A stretch of DNA of 64,000 nucleotides from Paenibacillus massiliensis 2301065 = DSM 16942 (GCF_000377505.1 NZ_KB898185.1:806001-870000), one strand, 5' to 3'; positions 8,061 to 21,201 are shown, numbered from the stretch's first letter. Numbers and translations are program-made. Notes: generated by a model from the letters alone, not told the origin.

Positions 8061-8897
8061 GTGAAGAAAAGAATCTACGAATTACTCATGCTGGTTATCG
8101 GGGCATTTCTATTTGCCCTCGCTGTCAATTTATTCGTCATACCGAACGATTATGGTGAAGGCGGCGTAACGGGGATCACCATCATTTTATACTACCTCCT
8201 CGGCTGGTCTCCGGCAATGGTCAGTATCGTTCTTAACGGGATCTTGCTGATTGTCGGCTACAGGCTGCTGGATAAAAAAACGACACTATATACGATCATA
8301 GCGGTAGGCTTTAACTCACTGTTCCTGTATCTGACCGAGCATTGGGAGATATCATCGAGTGAGGCTTTCATTAACGCTATTTTTGCAGGGCTGTTGGCTG
8401 GAGTCGGCATCGGGCTGATCATCCGCGTGGGCGGTACAACCGCAGGGACGACTATCCTGGCGCGTCTAGCCAACAAATACTGGGACTGGAATATTAGCTA
8501 CGCCCTGTTATTCTTCGATCTGATCGTTGCTGGCTTCTCGATCTTCGTCATTGGGATTGAGAAGACTATGATTACGGTCGTCATTCTTTATGTAGGAACG
8601 AAGGTCATGGATTTCATTGTGGAAGGCTTAAATCCAAAAAAAGCAGTGACGATTATATCAGCACAGCATGACAGCATTGCAGCGCAGGTAACGAAGCTCA
8701 TGGACCGGGGTGTCACGGTGCTGCGGGGCTCCGGCTATTACACGGGGCAGGACAAGGAAGTGCTGTACATCGTCATCAGCAAGCAGGAAGTGTCCATGCT
8801 GAAGAGAATTGTGCGGGCAGAGGACAAGAACGCCTTTGTCACCATCCATGACGTGCGTGATGTTTTTGGCGAAGGCTTCATTGATATCTCGAAGTAA
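8061..8897 (+). CDS. YitT family membrane protein (DUF161/DUF2179)
   Basis: 278 residues from the GTG at 8061, chosen because GGAGG ends 8 nt upstream; the ATG at 8046 contains that site and is unlikely. About five transmembrane segments occupy residues 1-180 (LLMLVIGAFLFALAVNLFVI onward), with the family's NDYGEGGVTGI and RVGGTTAGTTILARL loops, followed by a cytosolic DUF2179 domain (about 190-275, HDSIAAQVTKLMDRGVTVLR). Members are widespread Firmicute membrane proteins of unsettled transport function. The leader holds a terminator, suggesting attenuation. Confidence 0.9.
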   Translation: MKKRIYELLMLVIGAFLFALAVNLFVIPNDYGEGGVTGITIILYYLLGWSPAMVSIVLNGILLIVGYRLLDKKTTLYTIIAVGFNSLFLYLTEHWEISSSEAFINAIFAGLLAGVGIGLIIRVGGTTAGTTILARLANKYWDWNISYALLFFDLIVAGFSIFVIGIEKTMITVVILYVGTKVMDFIVEGLNPKKAVTIISAQHDSIAAQVTKLMDRGVTVLRGSGYYTGQDKEVLYIVISKQEVSMLKRIVRAEDKNAFVTIHDVRDVFGEGFIDISK

Positions 8898-8925
8898 TTA
8901 TCAGAGTGTGCCAGTACCAACATCA

Positions 8926-9753
8926 TCAAATCGTCGGATCATGGTATGTCCATGAGGCACGAACGTATCCGAGCTTCATACCGACATGCTCCATATTCCG
9001 GTGGCTTTGGGACAGATACGCACATTGTCCGACCACGAGGCCGCAATTCGTGGCGTAGGCTTCCGTTATCCGTCTGATCAGCAGCAGCCGATGCAATCCT
9101 TGCTGCCTGAATTCGGGAAGAGTTGCCGCGAAGGTCAAAGAAGCCTTGCTATCCTTGATATACATCACTGCGGCCGCAGCTGGTCGATCATCCACGTAGG
9201 CTATGTAGAATTTCCAGCCTGGGCGATGAAGCAGCACCTCATTGTTGCGGGTTACATAAGGAATGCCGTCATCTGACAACCCCGCGCCTCTGCAGTGAAT
9301 GGTGGCATACAGCTCCATTTGTCCCTCCTTGACCTCTTCAAGGCGAACCTGCTCTGCAGGATTCAGGATGTGCCGAGGCTCCGCAATGAGGGAGCAGTGA
9401 TGGCCTGCTGGATACAGGCCCAGCTCCGACAAATGCCTGATCAGTCGCTCGTTCGCCTGTTCCGGAATAATCTCCAGCTGAGGCTTGCGCCCTCTCTCAC
9501 GATAGAATTCTAGTATCGGCTCAATATACTCAAGATCTGCGCTCGTTATCCCTTTTACCGTATTAAAAGAAGGCCAGGGCATAGTCTTGCTATAGTAACA
9601 GACCGCATGTCCGAACCTCTGCAGCTTGATTCCCTCCGGGTTCCCCTCTCTCTGCTGTATAGCAAGCATACGATCTGTCATGTAATCGATCTCCGCACGC
9701 TCGATCTCCTGTACTAGTAACAGGGACGGAAGCAATTCACTATGCTGATTCAC
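8926..9753 (-). CDS. GNAT family N-acetyltransferase, two-lobed
   Basis: 275 residues. The C-terminal half has a GNAT core (AATLPEFRQQGLHRLLLIRRI as the acetyl-CoA loop region); the N-terminal half is a degenerate second lobe. The start is GTG 9753, behind AAGG inside the end of the upstream gene, only one base after its stop codon, so the two genes are translationally coupled. The acceptor is unknown. Confidence 0.8.
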   Translation of the reverse strand: MNQHSELLPSLLLVQEIERAEIDYMTDRMLAIQQREGNPEGIKLQRFGHAVCYYSKTMPWPSFNTVKGITSADLEYIEPILEFYRERGRKPQLEIIPEQANERLIRHLSELGLYPAGHHCSLIAEPRHILNPAEQVRLEEVKEGQMELYATIHCRGAGLSDDGIPYVTRNNEVLLHRPGWKFYIAYVDDRPAAAAVMYIKDSKASLTFAATLPEFRQQGLHRLLLIRRITEAYATNCGLVVGQCAYLSQSHRNMEHVGMKLGYVRASWTYHDPTI

Positions 9754-9754
9754 T

Positions 9755-10339
9755 TTACATCACCTTCCCTTGTAAAAATCTCCTTAATTGTCCGTCATTC
9801 CAATGGCTCATCTCTAACAGACCCAGATATGGATCACCCTGCAGACCAAGCAGTTCACCGAAGGCTGGCTCCGTCTTCAAGCCCTGTCTCTTCAACTCCC
9901 GAACCCTCTCTCGATATGTGCTCCCGAGCAGTGTCAGGATTTTATGCTCAATCCGCATGTGCCGATAGCCATTTTGCTCTACCGTCGGGATTGGCTGGCC
10001 GAACACTTCAACCCACTGCCCTTCCTGTTGGAAGGAGATTACGATTCGCTGAATACCGTGTACTGCGCGAATGGCCTGACGAAACCCAGGCTGCTTCCTG
10101 TAAACCTCCATGATCGCCGAGCAAGCCTCCATATCATGAACCTCACATATAATATCCAGATCGCTATCCGGTAGAGCTATATCAATCGGTATAGTCCCTA
10201 CTAGCAGTGGGCTGAAGCCTTCCAATCGCTCCATAATTCCCAATCGCTTCAGAATATCATAGCATCGTCTCTGTCTGGGATTACCTTCCTGCATATAGTC
10301 TATGCTCCTGAAATCCTCACTGTAGTCAAGCTCTATCAT
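9755..10339 (-). CDS. DUF4269 family protein (nucleotidyltransferase-like)
   Basis: 194 residues from the ATG at 10339, which has AGGAG 10 nt upstream; a longer in-frame start lacks a site. The segment LVGTIPIDIALPDSDLDIICEV carries the D-x-D pattern seen in minimal nucleotidyltransferases and in DUF4269 proteins; the C-terminal half has the family's HMRIEHKILTLLG and the following LKTEPAFGELLGL. The function is not established. It is the first gene of a two-gene unit with the GNAT downstream. Confidence 0.75.
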   Translation of the reverse strand: MIELDYSEDFRSIDYMQEGNPRQRRCYDILKRLGIMERLEGFSPLLVGTIPIDIALPDSDLDIICEVHDMEACSAIMEVYRKQPGFRQAIRAVHGIQRIVISFQQEGQWVEVFGQPIPTVEQNGYRHMRIEHKILTLLGSTYRERVRELKRQGLKTEPAFGELLGLQGDPYLGLLEMSHWNDGQLRRFLQGKVM

Positions 10340-10712
10340 GAAGCATGATCTCCTGTCAGCTTGCAGAGCTTCCCCAATCGGCCTTGAATCTCCAGTAAGA
10401 CTGTTCCTGAACAACCTGACTGGTCGGCTTGCTGACCGAAAAATTTCATTATGGACTCAGCGGCCTCAGCATCTACAGCGTTTATCCACATGCATTCCAG
10501 CATGGTATTCATCCCATCCTTCCGTTCTGACTGGCTAATGCATTCATTAGCCAGTACTTAGCTTAGACATTAATAGCATTGGAGTTCAGCATCGTCACTA
10601 TATTTACCAAGCTAACGCACAAGAATGTGTCTCTTATCTGAAGGTATATCCGCCCACGCCTCCTGTCAAAGGATTCCTGCAGGTTACGTTCCCCACCTAC
10701 AGATCTATTAAG
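10340..10712. other. Intergenic region with an 11-bp perfect hairpin
   Basis: This stretch holds no convincing gene. At 10530-10555 lies a perfect hairpin ACTGGCTAATG / CATTAGCCAGT with a 4-nt loop, positioned 3' of the response regulator gene. It has no T-run on either side, so it may be a processing or stability element rather than a classic terminator. Confidence 0.5.
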
Positions 10713-11489
10713 TCAATTCGTATCCCCGGGCGCCTGCCACTGCTGTCTGTACTCACTGGGGTACATCCCTGTCTTGTTCTTGAAGATTCGGCTAAAGTAA
10801 TGCGGGTCACTGTAGCCGACCGACTTGCCTACATGCTTGATATCCATATCCCCGCAGGTCACCAGCATCCGCTTGGCCTCATTCAGCCGCAGGCCTGTCA
10901 AATACTTGAGAGGCGTCTCGCCCGTCACCTTCTTAAAGCATTTCCCAAGATAGTCCACCGAAAAATGCAGCTGCCCCGCCATATCCTGCAACGTAATTTC
11001 ATGCATGTAGTTCTGCTTCAGGTACAGCTTGACAGCCTCGGTTATATCTTCGGCCTGAAGCTGTTCATCGGTCACCGCGCTTACCCGGGCCAGCGAATCA
11101 TTCACACGGCCCAGCTTGATCTCAAGTGAATGCAGCAAGGCACGTAGCTGTTCCTCCGTTAGCGGCTTGAGCAAATAATCTTCAACCTTATAGGTGATGG
11201 CCTGTCGTGCATATTCGAATTCATGATGACCGCTTAGGATAACAATTTTGACATGAGGATACGCAAAATACAGATGCTTCGCCAGCTCCAGCCCATTCAT
11301 AATCGGCATCTGGATATCCGTGACGACCAGATCCGGTACAGCCTGCTCCATCAGCTTCAGTGCCTCCTGCCCGTTCCTGGCTTCGCCAATGACCTCAAAG
11401 CGGGAATCCAGTTCACGGAATTTACGGGACACATTGCGACGGATGAGTGCTTCATCCTCCACAATGATCGTTCTATAGGTCATCGCCAT
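10713..11489 (-). CDS. Response regulator, AraC output domain (YesN type)
   Basis: 258 residues from ATG 11489 (AGGAG upstream). Receiver domain 5-120 with phospho-acceptor D58 in VVTDIQMPIMNG and K in DYLLKPL; C-terminal AraC double HTH (about 160-255) with YFSRIFKNKTGMYPSEYRQQ. The start lies 17 bp inside the end of the upstream kinase gene, so the two are co-translated. It probably activates the divergent ABC transporter operon (13550-16607), as usual for YesM/YesN pairs next to sugar importers. Confidence 0.93.
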   Translation of the reverse strand: MAMTYRTIIVEDEALIRRNVSRKFRELDSRFEVIGEARNGQEALKLMEQAVPDLVVTDIQMPIMNGLELAKHLYFAYPHVKIVILSGHHEFEYARQAITYKVEDYLLKPLTEEQLRALLHSLEIKLGRVNDSLARVSAVTDEQLQAEDITEAVKLYLKQNYMHEITLQDMAGQLHFSVDYLGKCFKKVTGETPLKYLTGLRLNEAKRMLVTCGDMDIKHVGKSVGYSDPHYFSRIFKNKTGMYPSEYRQQWQAPGDTN

Positions 11490-13368
11490 CGTTAACCGAC
11501 TCCTTTCGAATAGAACCAGAGATTGCAATTTCCACCCCACCAGTGGGTAGATTCGTGATATGCATATCTGCCGCATCGCCATACCATAATTTCAGCCGAA
11601 TCCATATATTTTTCATACCCATTCCGTTAATGCGCATATTGGGCATACGCTGCCAATCTCGTGAGGATTCCATATACTCTTGCATAGCCTTCATGGCCTC
11701 CGGCTCCATGCCTGGGCCATTATCCTCAACTGTTATTTTCCATATATTGTTCGTCTTATCCTGCTCACCCATAATTCGTACACGCCAGGGAGGTGTATCA
11801 CGAAGACCGTATTTCATGGTATTCTCCAGCAGCGGCTGGATCAGCAGCATCGGAATCTGATTATTCTTCATTTCCTCCGGGATGCTAAATTCATATTGCA
11901 GATCGTCCTCAAAACGAATCTTCATGCACTCCAGGTAGCGCTCACAATACTCCAGCTCCTCTGACAACGGGACTCCGTTTTTGCTGGACCCTGAAATGTA
12001 TCGAAGCATCGCTGTAATATGCCCGCAAAAGGCTACAATCTCGTCGTTCATCCCCTCCTCTGCCATAATGCTGATGTTAGCAATATTGTTATACAGAAAA
12101 TGAGGATTCATCTGGGATTGCAGCGCCAATAGTCGAGCTTCAGCTTCTTCGGTCTTGAGTGCTAACAAATCCTGAAAGGACTGTACCAGCTGCTGATTAA
12201 GCTTGAAGAACGTATCATTCAGCTCATCCAGCTCGCGAATCGCCCCAGGGTTCTCCAGCTTGAGTAATTGGCCGGGCTTCTGTCCCGTCGCCAGAGCTTG
12301 CGCATCTGTAGTGCGTATCAACTGCTGGAGTCGGTGCAGCGGAAGGGTCACGCGCTTGGATATGAGATAAGATATCAGCAATATACATGTGAGTGTAGCG
12401 AGGGTCGCTCCAACCACCAGCAGCGTGACCCGATTCAGTCCAGCGAAGAGTGATCGCTGTGATTGTGTCACGACGATTGTCCATCCCGTCTCTGGTGATA
12501 CGGCATACGTCATCATCTGCTTGGCAGTACCGCCAAATTCAGCCACCTCATGCATCGTCTCAGGCGAGTAATGCCTGCTGTGGATTAATTCCTCATAATA
12601 GTCACCGACAGCAGACCATTCCCCAGACTCGGAAGTAAAGGGATATAATACGGCATCCTGCTCATCCAGCACATAGATGGAGACCTCCTTGTTATCCGCG
12701 ACCAGCTCATGGGGGTAACGGAACACCGTCGCTGCGTCCTGCAAAATCTCCACTACCCCCTGGCTAACATAATTTCCGTCCTTATACACACGGGTTAGCG
12801 ACAGGTACCGATGCTCGGAGGGACCAGATGCCGTGGGGACTGGGAGGGAGCCGCCCTGTAGCATTTGCAGTACACGCCAGCCATTTCGTCTCCAGGTCTC
12901 CTCATACCAGGGTCTTTGTGTCAGATCAACAACCCGCTGGCCATTGAACGCTCCGGCACCGAGCATTTTACCGTTGCTATCATAGATATTGGCCTGCTGT
13001 GCCGTATTCGAGCTGCTGATAATTGCCAGTATGACGTCAATCAGCGTGGTGTTGTCCTTGTAGAACAACGGGTCCACAGCAGCACGTTTCTGCTCATCCT
13101 CTGCCAGAGACAAATAATGGCTAAAGTGCTCCTTCACCAGATTGGAATACACAATATTCATGGAGAGGTTGTTCATCTTGATGATTTCCTGATCCAGATT
13201 ACTCACAATGGATGTGACCAATTGCTTCTGCTGATCAGCACTGCGACTGCGGATGTCATTTGCCAAAAATACATACAACAGGCTTGCCACCAGAAGTGAG
13301 AAGATAATGAATACGACCGAGTAGTAGGTAAAAAGGCTTTGCTGCAGCGTTCTAAAACGATATCGCAT
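11473..13368 (-). CDS. Sensor histidine kinase (YesM type)
   Basis: 631 residues from MRYRFRTLQQ (AGAGGTG upstream). Membrane segment 1 at about 13-36, an extracellular Cache-type sensor (about 40-300), membrane segment 2 at about 313-337, HAMP, then the His_kinase domain with LQSQMNPHFLYNN (phospho-His H423) and a HATPase (LIQPLLENTMKYGL; VEDNGPGM; NGMGMKNIWIRL). This architecture senses an extracellular ligand, often a sugar or its binding protein. It partners the overlapping response regulator gene and faces the solute-binding lipoprotein gene. Confidence 0.93.
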   Translation of the reverse strand: MRYRFRTLQQSLFTYYSVVFIIFSLLVASLLYVFLANDIRSRSADQQKQLVTSIVSNLDQEIIKMNNLSMNIVYSNLVKEHFSHYLSLAEDEQKRAAVDPLFYKDNTTLIDVILAIISSSNTAQQANIYDSNGKMLGAGAFNGQRVVDLTQRPWYEETWRRNGWRVLQMLQGGSLPVPTASGPSEHRYLSLTRVYKDGNYVSQGVVEILQDAATVFRYPHELVADNKEVSIYVLDEQDAVLYPFTSESGEWSAVGDYYEELIHSRHYSPETMHEVAEFGGTAKQMMTYAVSPETGWTIVVTQSQRSLFAGLNRVTLLVVGATLATLTCILLISYLISKRVTLPLHRLQQLIRTTDAQALATGQKPGQLLKLENPGAIRELDELNDTFFKLNQQLVQSFQDLLALKTEEAEARLLALQSQMNPHFLYNNIANISIMAEEGMNDEIVAFCGHITAMLRYISGSSKNGVPLSEELEYCERYLECMKIRFEDDLQYEFSIPEEMKNNQIPMLLIQPLLENTMKYGLRDTPPWRVRIMGEQDKTNNIWKITVEDNGPGMEPEAMKAMQEYMESSRDWQRMPNMRINGMGMKNIWIRLKLWYGDAADMHITNLPTGGVEIAISGSIRKESVNDGDDL

Positions 13369-13447
13369 GTTGCTTTCACCTCTCCAAATCATCCGCGTTG
13401 CTCACTTCCATACGAAAATGTCCACCTCAACAGAACGCTTTTGTCTA

Positions 13448-13476
13448 TTGAGTGACCTCCACTTTCAAAGTAAAGT
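13448..13476 (+). promoter_or_regulatory. Candidate promoter of the ABC importer operon
   Basis: TTGAGT (13448-13453), 17-bp spacer, TAAAGT (13471-13476), about 75 bp before the lipoprotein start. Weak boxes suit a regulator-activated promoter. Confidence 0.45.
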
Positions 13477-13486
13477 TATGCACATA

Positions 13487-13500
13487 AGAATACGCTTACA
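13487..13500 (-). promoter_or_regulatory. cre-like site downstream of importer promoter
   Basis: Minus strand TGTAAGCGTATTCT matches the CcpA consensus TGWAANCGNTNWCA with two mismatches. It lies just after the candidate transcript start, where CcpA would block elongation. Confidence 0.4.
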
Positions 13501-13549
13501 TTTCCGATTCTGCAAGCGATCACAAGCATATTTTAGGGGAGGCTCACTC

Positions 13550-14851
13550 ATGAAAAAAAGAATTCTCGCTCCACTTGCAAGCTTGCTGCTGCTGTCCGGC
13601 CTATTGCTGGGCGCATGTAGCTCGTCAGGAGGCTCGGGCGGCTCCGACAAAGTAACTCTGACCTTTGGAACCAGCCAGACGGGTATCCCTCGTACAGGTA
13701 TTATGCAGGAAATGGCTAAGCAATACGAGCAGGAGACTGGCGTTAGAATCGACTTTCAGGTCGTTCCAGATGCCCAGTGGCGTGACCTCATTAAGGTGAA
13801 GCTGGCCTCGGGAGAGGCTCCGGATATTTTCAACGTGGACGTAGACCCACTCAGCATGCCTGCCAATGTGCGACCTGAGGAGAACGCCATTGACCTGACG
13901 AATGAGGAGTTCACCTCTCGCATGTCTGAGGAGATACTGCCTACCGTTAGCCACAAGGATAAAGTATATGGCGTCTCCTTCGCCCCGTCCAAAATCTGGT
14001 ACGTCTACTATAACAAACGCATCTTCAATGAGCTTGGTATCGAACCTCCAACCAATTATGCCGAATTCAAGGAGATCAGCCAGAAGATCATGGATAAGGG
14101 TATTACCCCATTCTATCAGGCTCCAGCTAGCGGCTGGTACCAAGTGCTCCCATTGTTCGAGACGGGACCCAATTATGAGAAGCTCGCACCTGGGACCTAT
14201 GACAAGCTGAACAATAACGAGATGAAGGTCGAGGAGCTGACGCAGCTCAGAACGGTGCTGGAGCAATTGAATGAATTCGCAGAGCTCGGGTATTTTGGCA
14301 AGGACTTCCTGTCCAATACGGTAGAAGCTGGCATCGAGGCCTTCGGTCAGGAAAAAGCGGCCATGCTGCTACGGGTGCCAGGTACAGAGAAGGAAGTATC
14401 TGATGCATATCCTGCTATGAAGGACAATATGGGATTCTTCGTTATGCCTTGGGGAGACAATCAGACGATTGGCGTCAACCCCGGGGGATCGGCGGCCATG
14501 TTCGGCAACAAAAACAGCAAGCATCCTGAAGAGGTGCTGAAGTTTTTCCGCTGGATTACGCAGCATGACAATCTGCAAAAGGTATTTGACGGGGGTGAGG
14601 GCAATCTGACGATTTGCTGGCCAGAAATCGAACCTAAGCTGACTCCGGACTATATCGAGTATGAGAAGGCACATGAGAAAGGCACGGTTATGCAGGCTGC
14701 TGTCAAATACATTGACCCGCAATGGATGGATATTGGCAAGGACATCTCAGGAATGTTCGCAGGTGCGATGACGCCGGAGCAGATTCTACAGAATATTGAT
14801 AAACGCCGGGCAGAGCAAGCCAAGGTGCTGAAGGACGAGGCGTGGCAATAA
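13550..14851 (+). CDS. ABC sugar-binding lipoprotein
   Basis: 433 residues from the ATG at 13550 (AGGGGAGG 7 nt upstream). Signal peptide MKKRILAPLASLLLLSG with lipobox LGAC at C23, then a Ser/Gly linker and a type 1 extracellular solute-binding fold (TLTFGTSQTG; ASGEAPDIFNVDV; YYNKRIFNELGIEPPTNYAEF). It would bind an oligosaccharide outside the membrane and deliver it to the two permeases encoded directly downstream. The ligand cannot be deduced. Controlled probably by the divergent HK/RR pair. Confidence 0.93.
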   Translation: MKKRILAPLASLLLLSGLLLGACSSSGGSGGSDKVTLTFGTSQTGIPRTGIMQEMAKQYEQETGVRIDFQVVPDAQWRDLIKVKLASGEAPDIFNVDVDPLSMPANVRPEENAIDLTNEEFTSRMSEEILPTVSHKDKVYGVSFAPSKIWYVYYNKRIFNELGIEPPTNYAEFKEISQKIMDKGITPFYQAPASGWYQVLPLFETGPNYEKLAPGTYDKLNNNEMKVEELTQLRTVLEQLNEFAELGYFGKDFLSNTVEAGIEAFGQEKAAMLLRVPGTEKEVSDAYPAMKDNMGFFVMPWGDNQTIGVNPGGSAAMFGNKNSKHPEEVLKFFRWITQHDNLQKVFDGGEGNLTICWPEIEPKLTPDYIEYEKAHEKGTVMQAAVKYIDPQWMDIGKDISGMFAGAMTPEQILQNIDKRRAEQAKVLKDEAWQ

Positions 14852-14909
14852 GCCGCGCATTCCTCCGCAAGCAAGCCTGCTCACGGCAGGAAGGAAAGTG
14901 TGACCTGAT

Positions 14910-15782
14910 ATGAACCCTAACAAAATCTATCCATGGTACTTCTCTTCCGGGGCGATTGTGTTATATGCACTTTTCATCGTCGCTCCTGCTGTGCTGGGAA
15001 TCTATTATTCCTTCACAGACTGGAATAGCTATAGCCCGGACAAGAACTTTATCGGACTTGAGCACTTCCGCACCATTCTGGCAGGCGATCCAACATACCT
15101 GTTATTCATTAAGAATACGGTGCTGTTCACGCTGGTGACCTCCATTGCAAAGACAATCATGGGTCTGCTCCTCGCTCTGCTGCTCGTCAGCGGAGTGAAG
15201 GCGGCCAGCCTGCATCGGATGATCATCTTCTCCCCGCAGGTGCTCTCATTCCTGATTATTGGTCTGGTCTTCAAGAGTCTGCTAGATCCCAATAACGGCT
15301 TCGTCAATGTCACCCTGCGTTCGCTCGGTTTGGATGCGCTCGCTCAGAATTGGTTGGGCTCACTCACCTGGGCGATGCCATCCATTATGGCCGTGGACAC
15401 CTGGAAAGGGATGGGCTACATCATGGTGCTATTCATTGCTGGCCTACTCGCCATTCCCCGGGACTATTACGAAGCAGCTGCGATTGATGGGGCTGGCTTC
15501 TGGCAGCGGCTACTTCGCATTACGCTTCCCATGCTGATGCCTACCATTACGATTGCAACCGTGCTGAACATTACGTACGGACTACGAGTATTTGACGCCG
15601 TCTATGTGCTAACGAACGGAGGCCCAGGGAACGCAACGGATGTCATCAACACCGCTGTCTACTCTTCCTTTGCCAAAGGATACTGGGGTCTGGGCAGTGC
15701 GCTGTCTACTATCCTGTTCCTCATTATGGCCATCATCTCCGTGTTCATTATCCGCTTGATGAGCAGAAAGGTGGAATTGTAA
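14910..15782 (+). CDS. ABC sugar permease, MalF/UgpA type
   Basis: 290 residues with six predicted membrane helices. The cytoplasmic EAA loop (YYEAAAIDGAGFWQRLLRIT) that docks the ATPase is intact, and the C-terminal INTAVYSSFAKGYWGLGSA is typical of sugar permeases. Its stop codon abuts the start of the next permease gene. No ATPase gene follows, consistent with use of a shared MsmX-like ATPase. Confidence 0.93.
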   Translation: MNPNKIYPWYFSSGAIVLYALFIVAPAVLGIYYSFTDWNSYSPDKNFIGLEHFRTILAGDPTYLLFIKNTVLFTLVTSIAKTIMGLLLALLLVSGVKAASLHRMIIFSPQVLSFLIIGLVFKSLLDPNNGFVNVTLRSLGLDALAQNWLGSLTWAMPSIMAVDTWKGMGYIMVLFIAGLLAIPRDYYEAAAIDGAGFWQRLLRITLPMLMPTITIATVLNITYGLRVFDAVYVLTNGGPGNATDVINTAVYSSFAKGYWGLGSALSTILFLIMAIISVFIIRLMSRKVEL

Positions 15783-16607
15783 ATGCAATGGCGCAAAAGG
15801 CTTACCTCCATCGGACTCAATGCGCTTGCCTGGATTCTGAGCCTGATCGTGCTCATTCCCTTCGTGGTTATTGTGCTGAATTCATTCAAGTCGGACGCTG
15901 AGGCGAAGGTGCTGAAGCTAAGCCTGCCTGAAAAATTTATATTCGAGAATTATCAGATTGTCTATGAGCAAGGACATTTGGGCCAATCCTTCTTGAACAG
16001 CCTGCTACATGCGACTTCGTCCTCCTTGCTGCTGGTATTCGTAGTAGCGTTCTCGGCCTTCACACTCTCGCGTAATCACTCCAGGCTCAGCAACGTTCTG
16101 TACTTTTTCCTGATTCTCGGCATTACCCTGCCGCTGAACTACATTCCGCTCATGGAGGTCATGAAGACGCTTGGCATGATCAATTCCCATCTGGGCATGA
16201 TCCTGCTCTACACAGCTATGGGGATACCGATCTCTCTATTCATCACGTATGCATTCGTCTCAGGCATTCCCAAGGAGCTGGATGAGGCTGCGATTATGGA
16301 CGGCTGCAACGGCATCAAGCTATTCTGGAAAATTATTATGCCGCTGCTGGGCTCCGTACTAGTGACTGTCTTTGTCCTCAACTTCCTGAGTGTGTGGAAT
16401 GAATTCACCGCGCCGCTGTATATGCTCAATACGGTCGATATGTGGCCGATGACGCTAGCCGTGTACAATTTCTTTGGACAATTCAGTGCACAATGGAACC
16501 TGGTCAGTGCAGATATCGTGCTTACGTCTCTGCCTGTGCTGCTCGTATTCTTGCTGGGACAGAAGTATATTGTGGGCGGACTTACCTCAGGGGCGGTTAA
16601 GGGATAG
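15783..16607 (+). CDS. ABC sugar permease, MalG/UgpE type
   Basis: 274 residues, six membrane helices, with the EAA loop ELDEAAIMDGCNGIKLFWKI at about 180-200. It forms the second half of the transmembrane channel with the preceding permease, which it abuts with no spacer. It is the last gene of the importer operon, followed by a large hairpin at 16636-16678. Confidence 0.93.
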   Translation: MQWRKRLTSIGLNALAWILSLIVLIPFVVIVLNSFKSDAEAKVLKLSLPEKFIFENYQIVYEQGHLGQSFLNSLLHATSSSLLLVFVVAFSAFTLSRNHSRLSNVLYFFLILGITLPLNYIPLMEVMKTLGMINSHLGMILLYTAMGIPISLFITYAFVSGIPKELDEAAIMDGCNGIKLFWKIIMPLLGSVLVTVFVLNFLSVWNEFTAPLYMLNTVDMWPMTLAVYNFFGQFSAQWNLVSADIVLTSLPVLLVFLLGQKYIVGGLTSGAVKG

Positions 16608-16635
16608 TGGCGTTAGCGGATACAATTCGGGAACA

Positions 16636-16678
16636 AAGGTCGAGAGCGGATGTGCTACATTTGTCCGCTCTCGACCTT
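16636..16678. terminator. 15-bp hairpin between convergent importer and bgl operons
   Basis: Perfect arms AAGGTCGAGAGCGGA / TCCGCTCTCGACCTT around a 13-nt loop. No immediate T-run, but its position between two convergent operons (ends at 16607 and 16733) fits a bidirectional terminator. Confidence 0.6.
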
Positions 16679-16732
16679 CTGCTTCAGGACGATCCTACTC
16701 ATCTTTTTTTATCCAAGTAAAGTTCGTTATCT

Positions 16733-18229
<1,497 letters not shown>

Positions 18230-18285
18230 CTACATGTCTGCTTCTATTGTGGTCAAGTGAACCATTCTAAGAGTCGAGTAGCTCA

Positions 18286-19119
18286 TTACCTGCTAATGAC
18301 GCGGTTAATATGGATGATCAGGTACATCGTCTCTTCGCTGGAAATATGATAGCCGAATCTCGCTTCAATATAACGTCGAATGGACTCTGTACACAGCTCT
18401 TCCTCCGGGTACTTGCTCATAATTTGCCCAAGTAGATCATGATCCTGGGACTCTAGCATCTTCTGCTCCAACAGACGCTGGACGAAGAACTGCAAGTGCG
18501 TCAGAAATCGAGAGTAGTTAATGCTCGTCGTATCCAGCTCAATACCGAAATGAAGCTTGACGATATTCAGAATGTCCTTGACGGTATTTGTCATCAACAG
18601 CACCTGGTTCATGTTATCCTCGGTCTGTGACGCATTCACCAGATGGAAGGCAATATTGGCGCCCTCTTCCTCGGGAAGAGCAACACCAAGATGCTGCTCC
18701 ATTAGCCCCAAGGCATGAAGCCCGATCCCGAATTCCTGTGGATAAAATTTCTTGATCTCCCACAGCATACGATTCTGCAAGGTCATACCCTCCTTGTAAC
18801 GTTTGACCGCCATATACAGGTGATCCGTCAGGGACAGGTATAAATGCTCGTTCAGTTCCCTAGATAAGGCTTGCTTGGCATAGGATATGATTTCGTCCGC
18901 CACGATCAGGTATTCCTTCGGCGTCTCCTTCATTAATGCAGTCAGATCGGAGGAAATACTTTCATTCTCAAGGACATATATTTTCTCGATTTCATGCTCC
19001 TGTATTTCATCCTCCGGTTTGCTTTTGAATCCGATGCCCTTCCCCATCACGATGACTTCCTTGTGGTCATCACGCCTCGCAAGCACAACACTCGAATTGA
19101 GAATCTTAATGACTTTCAT
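18286..19119 (-). CDS. licT: BglG/LicT family transcription antiterminator
   Basis: 277 residues: N-terminal RNA-binding CAT domain (1-55, MKVIKILNSSVVLARR) and two PRDs (about 65-170 and 175-277) with conserved histidines (NEHLYLSLTDHLYMA; HALGLMEQHLGV; LTHLQFFVQRL). In its active form it binds the RAT hairpin at 21173-21201 and prevents termination ahead of the PTS gene; the PTS permease controls it by phosphorylation. It sits between the PTS and GH1 genes, so it is autoregulated. The symbol is by homology of role. Confidence 0.93.
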   Translation of the reverse strand: MKVIKILNSSVVLARRDDHKEVIVMGKGIGFKSKPEDEIQEHEIEKIYVLENESISSDLTALMKETPKEYLIVADEIISYAKQALSRELNEHLYLSLTDHLYMAVKRYKEGMTLQNRMLWEIKKFYPQEFGIGLHALGLMEQHLGVALPEEEGANIAFHLVNASQTEDNMNQVLLMTNTVKDILNIVKLHFGIELDTTSINYSRFLTHLQFFVQRLLEQKMLESQDHDLLGQIMSKYPEEELCTESIRRYIEARFGYHISSEETMYLIIHINRVISR

Positions 19120-19160
19120 ATCCTATGACCTCTCACTTTCTAGGCTGATTTCTCCTGGTG

Positions 19161-21092
<1,932 letters not shown>

Positions 21093-21122
21093 TCAACACT
21101 CACTTTCCGGAAAATAGAGAAT

Positions 21123-21178
21123 AAAAAAAGACCTAAAGAGGGTAGGAACATAAAATGCTCACTACCCAATTCAGGTCT
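21123..21178 (-). terminator. LicT-controlled leader terminator
   Basis: Minus strand stem AGACCT...GGGTAG / CTACCC...AGGTCT followed by seven T (21123-21129). Its 5' arm overlaps the end of the RAT sequence, so the two structures exclude each other. Confidence 0.88.
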
Positions 21179-21201
21179 TGCCTGCCGAACAGTAACACGC
21201 C
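21173..21201 (-). promoter_or_regulatory. RAT antiterminator element for LicT
   Basis: The minus strand reads GTGTTACTG, a short loop, then GCAGGCAAGACCT, matching the ribonucleic antiterminator consensus of LicT/SacT targets, and overlaps the terminator stem just upstream of the PTS gene. Confidence 0.88.
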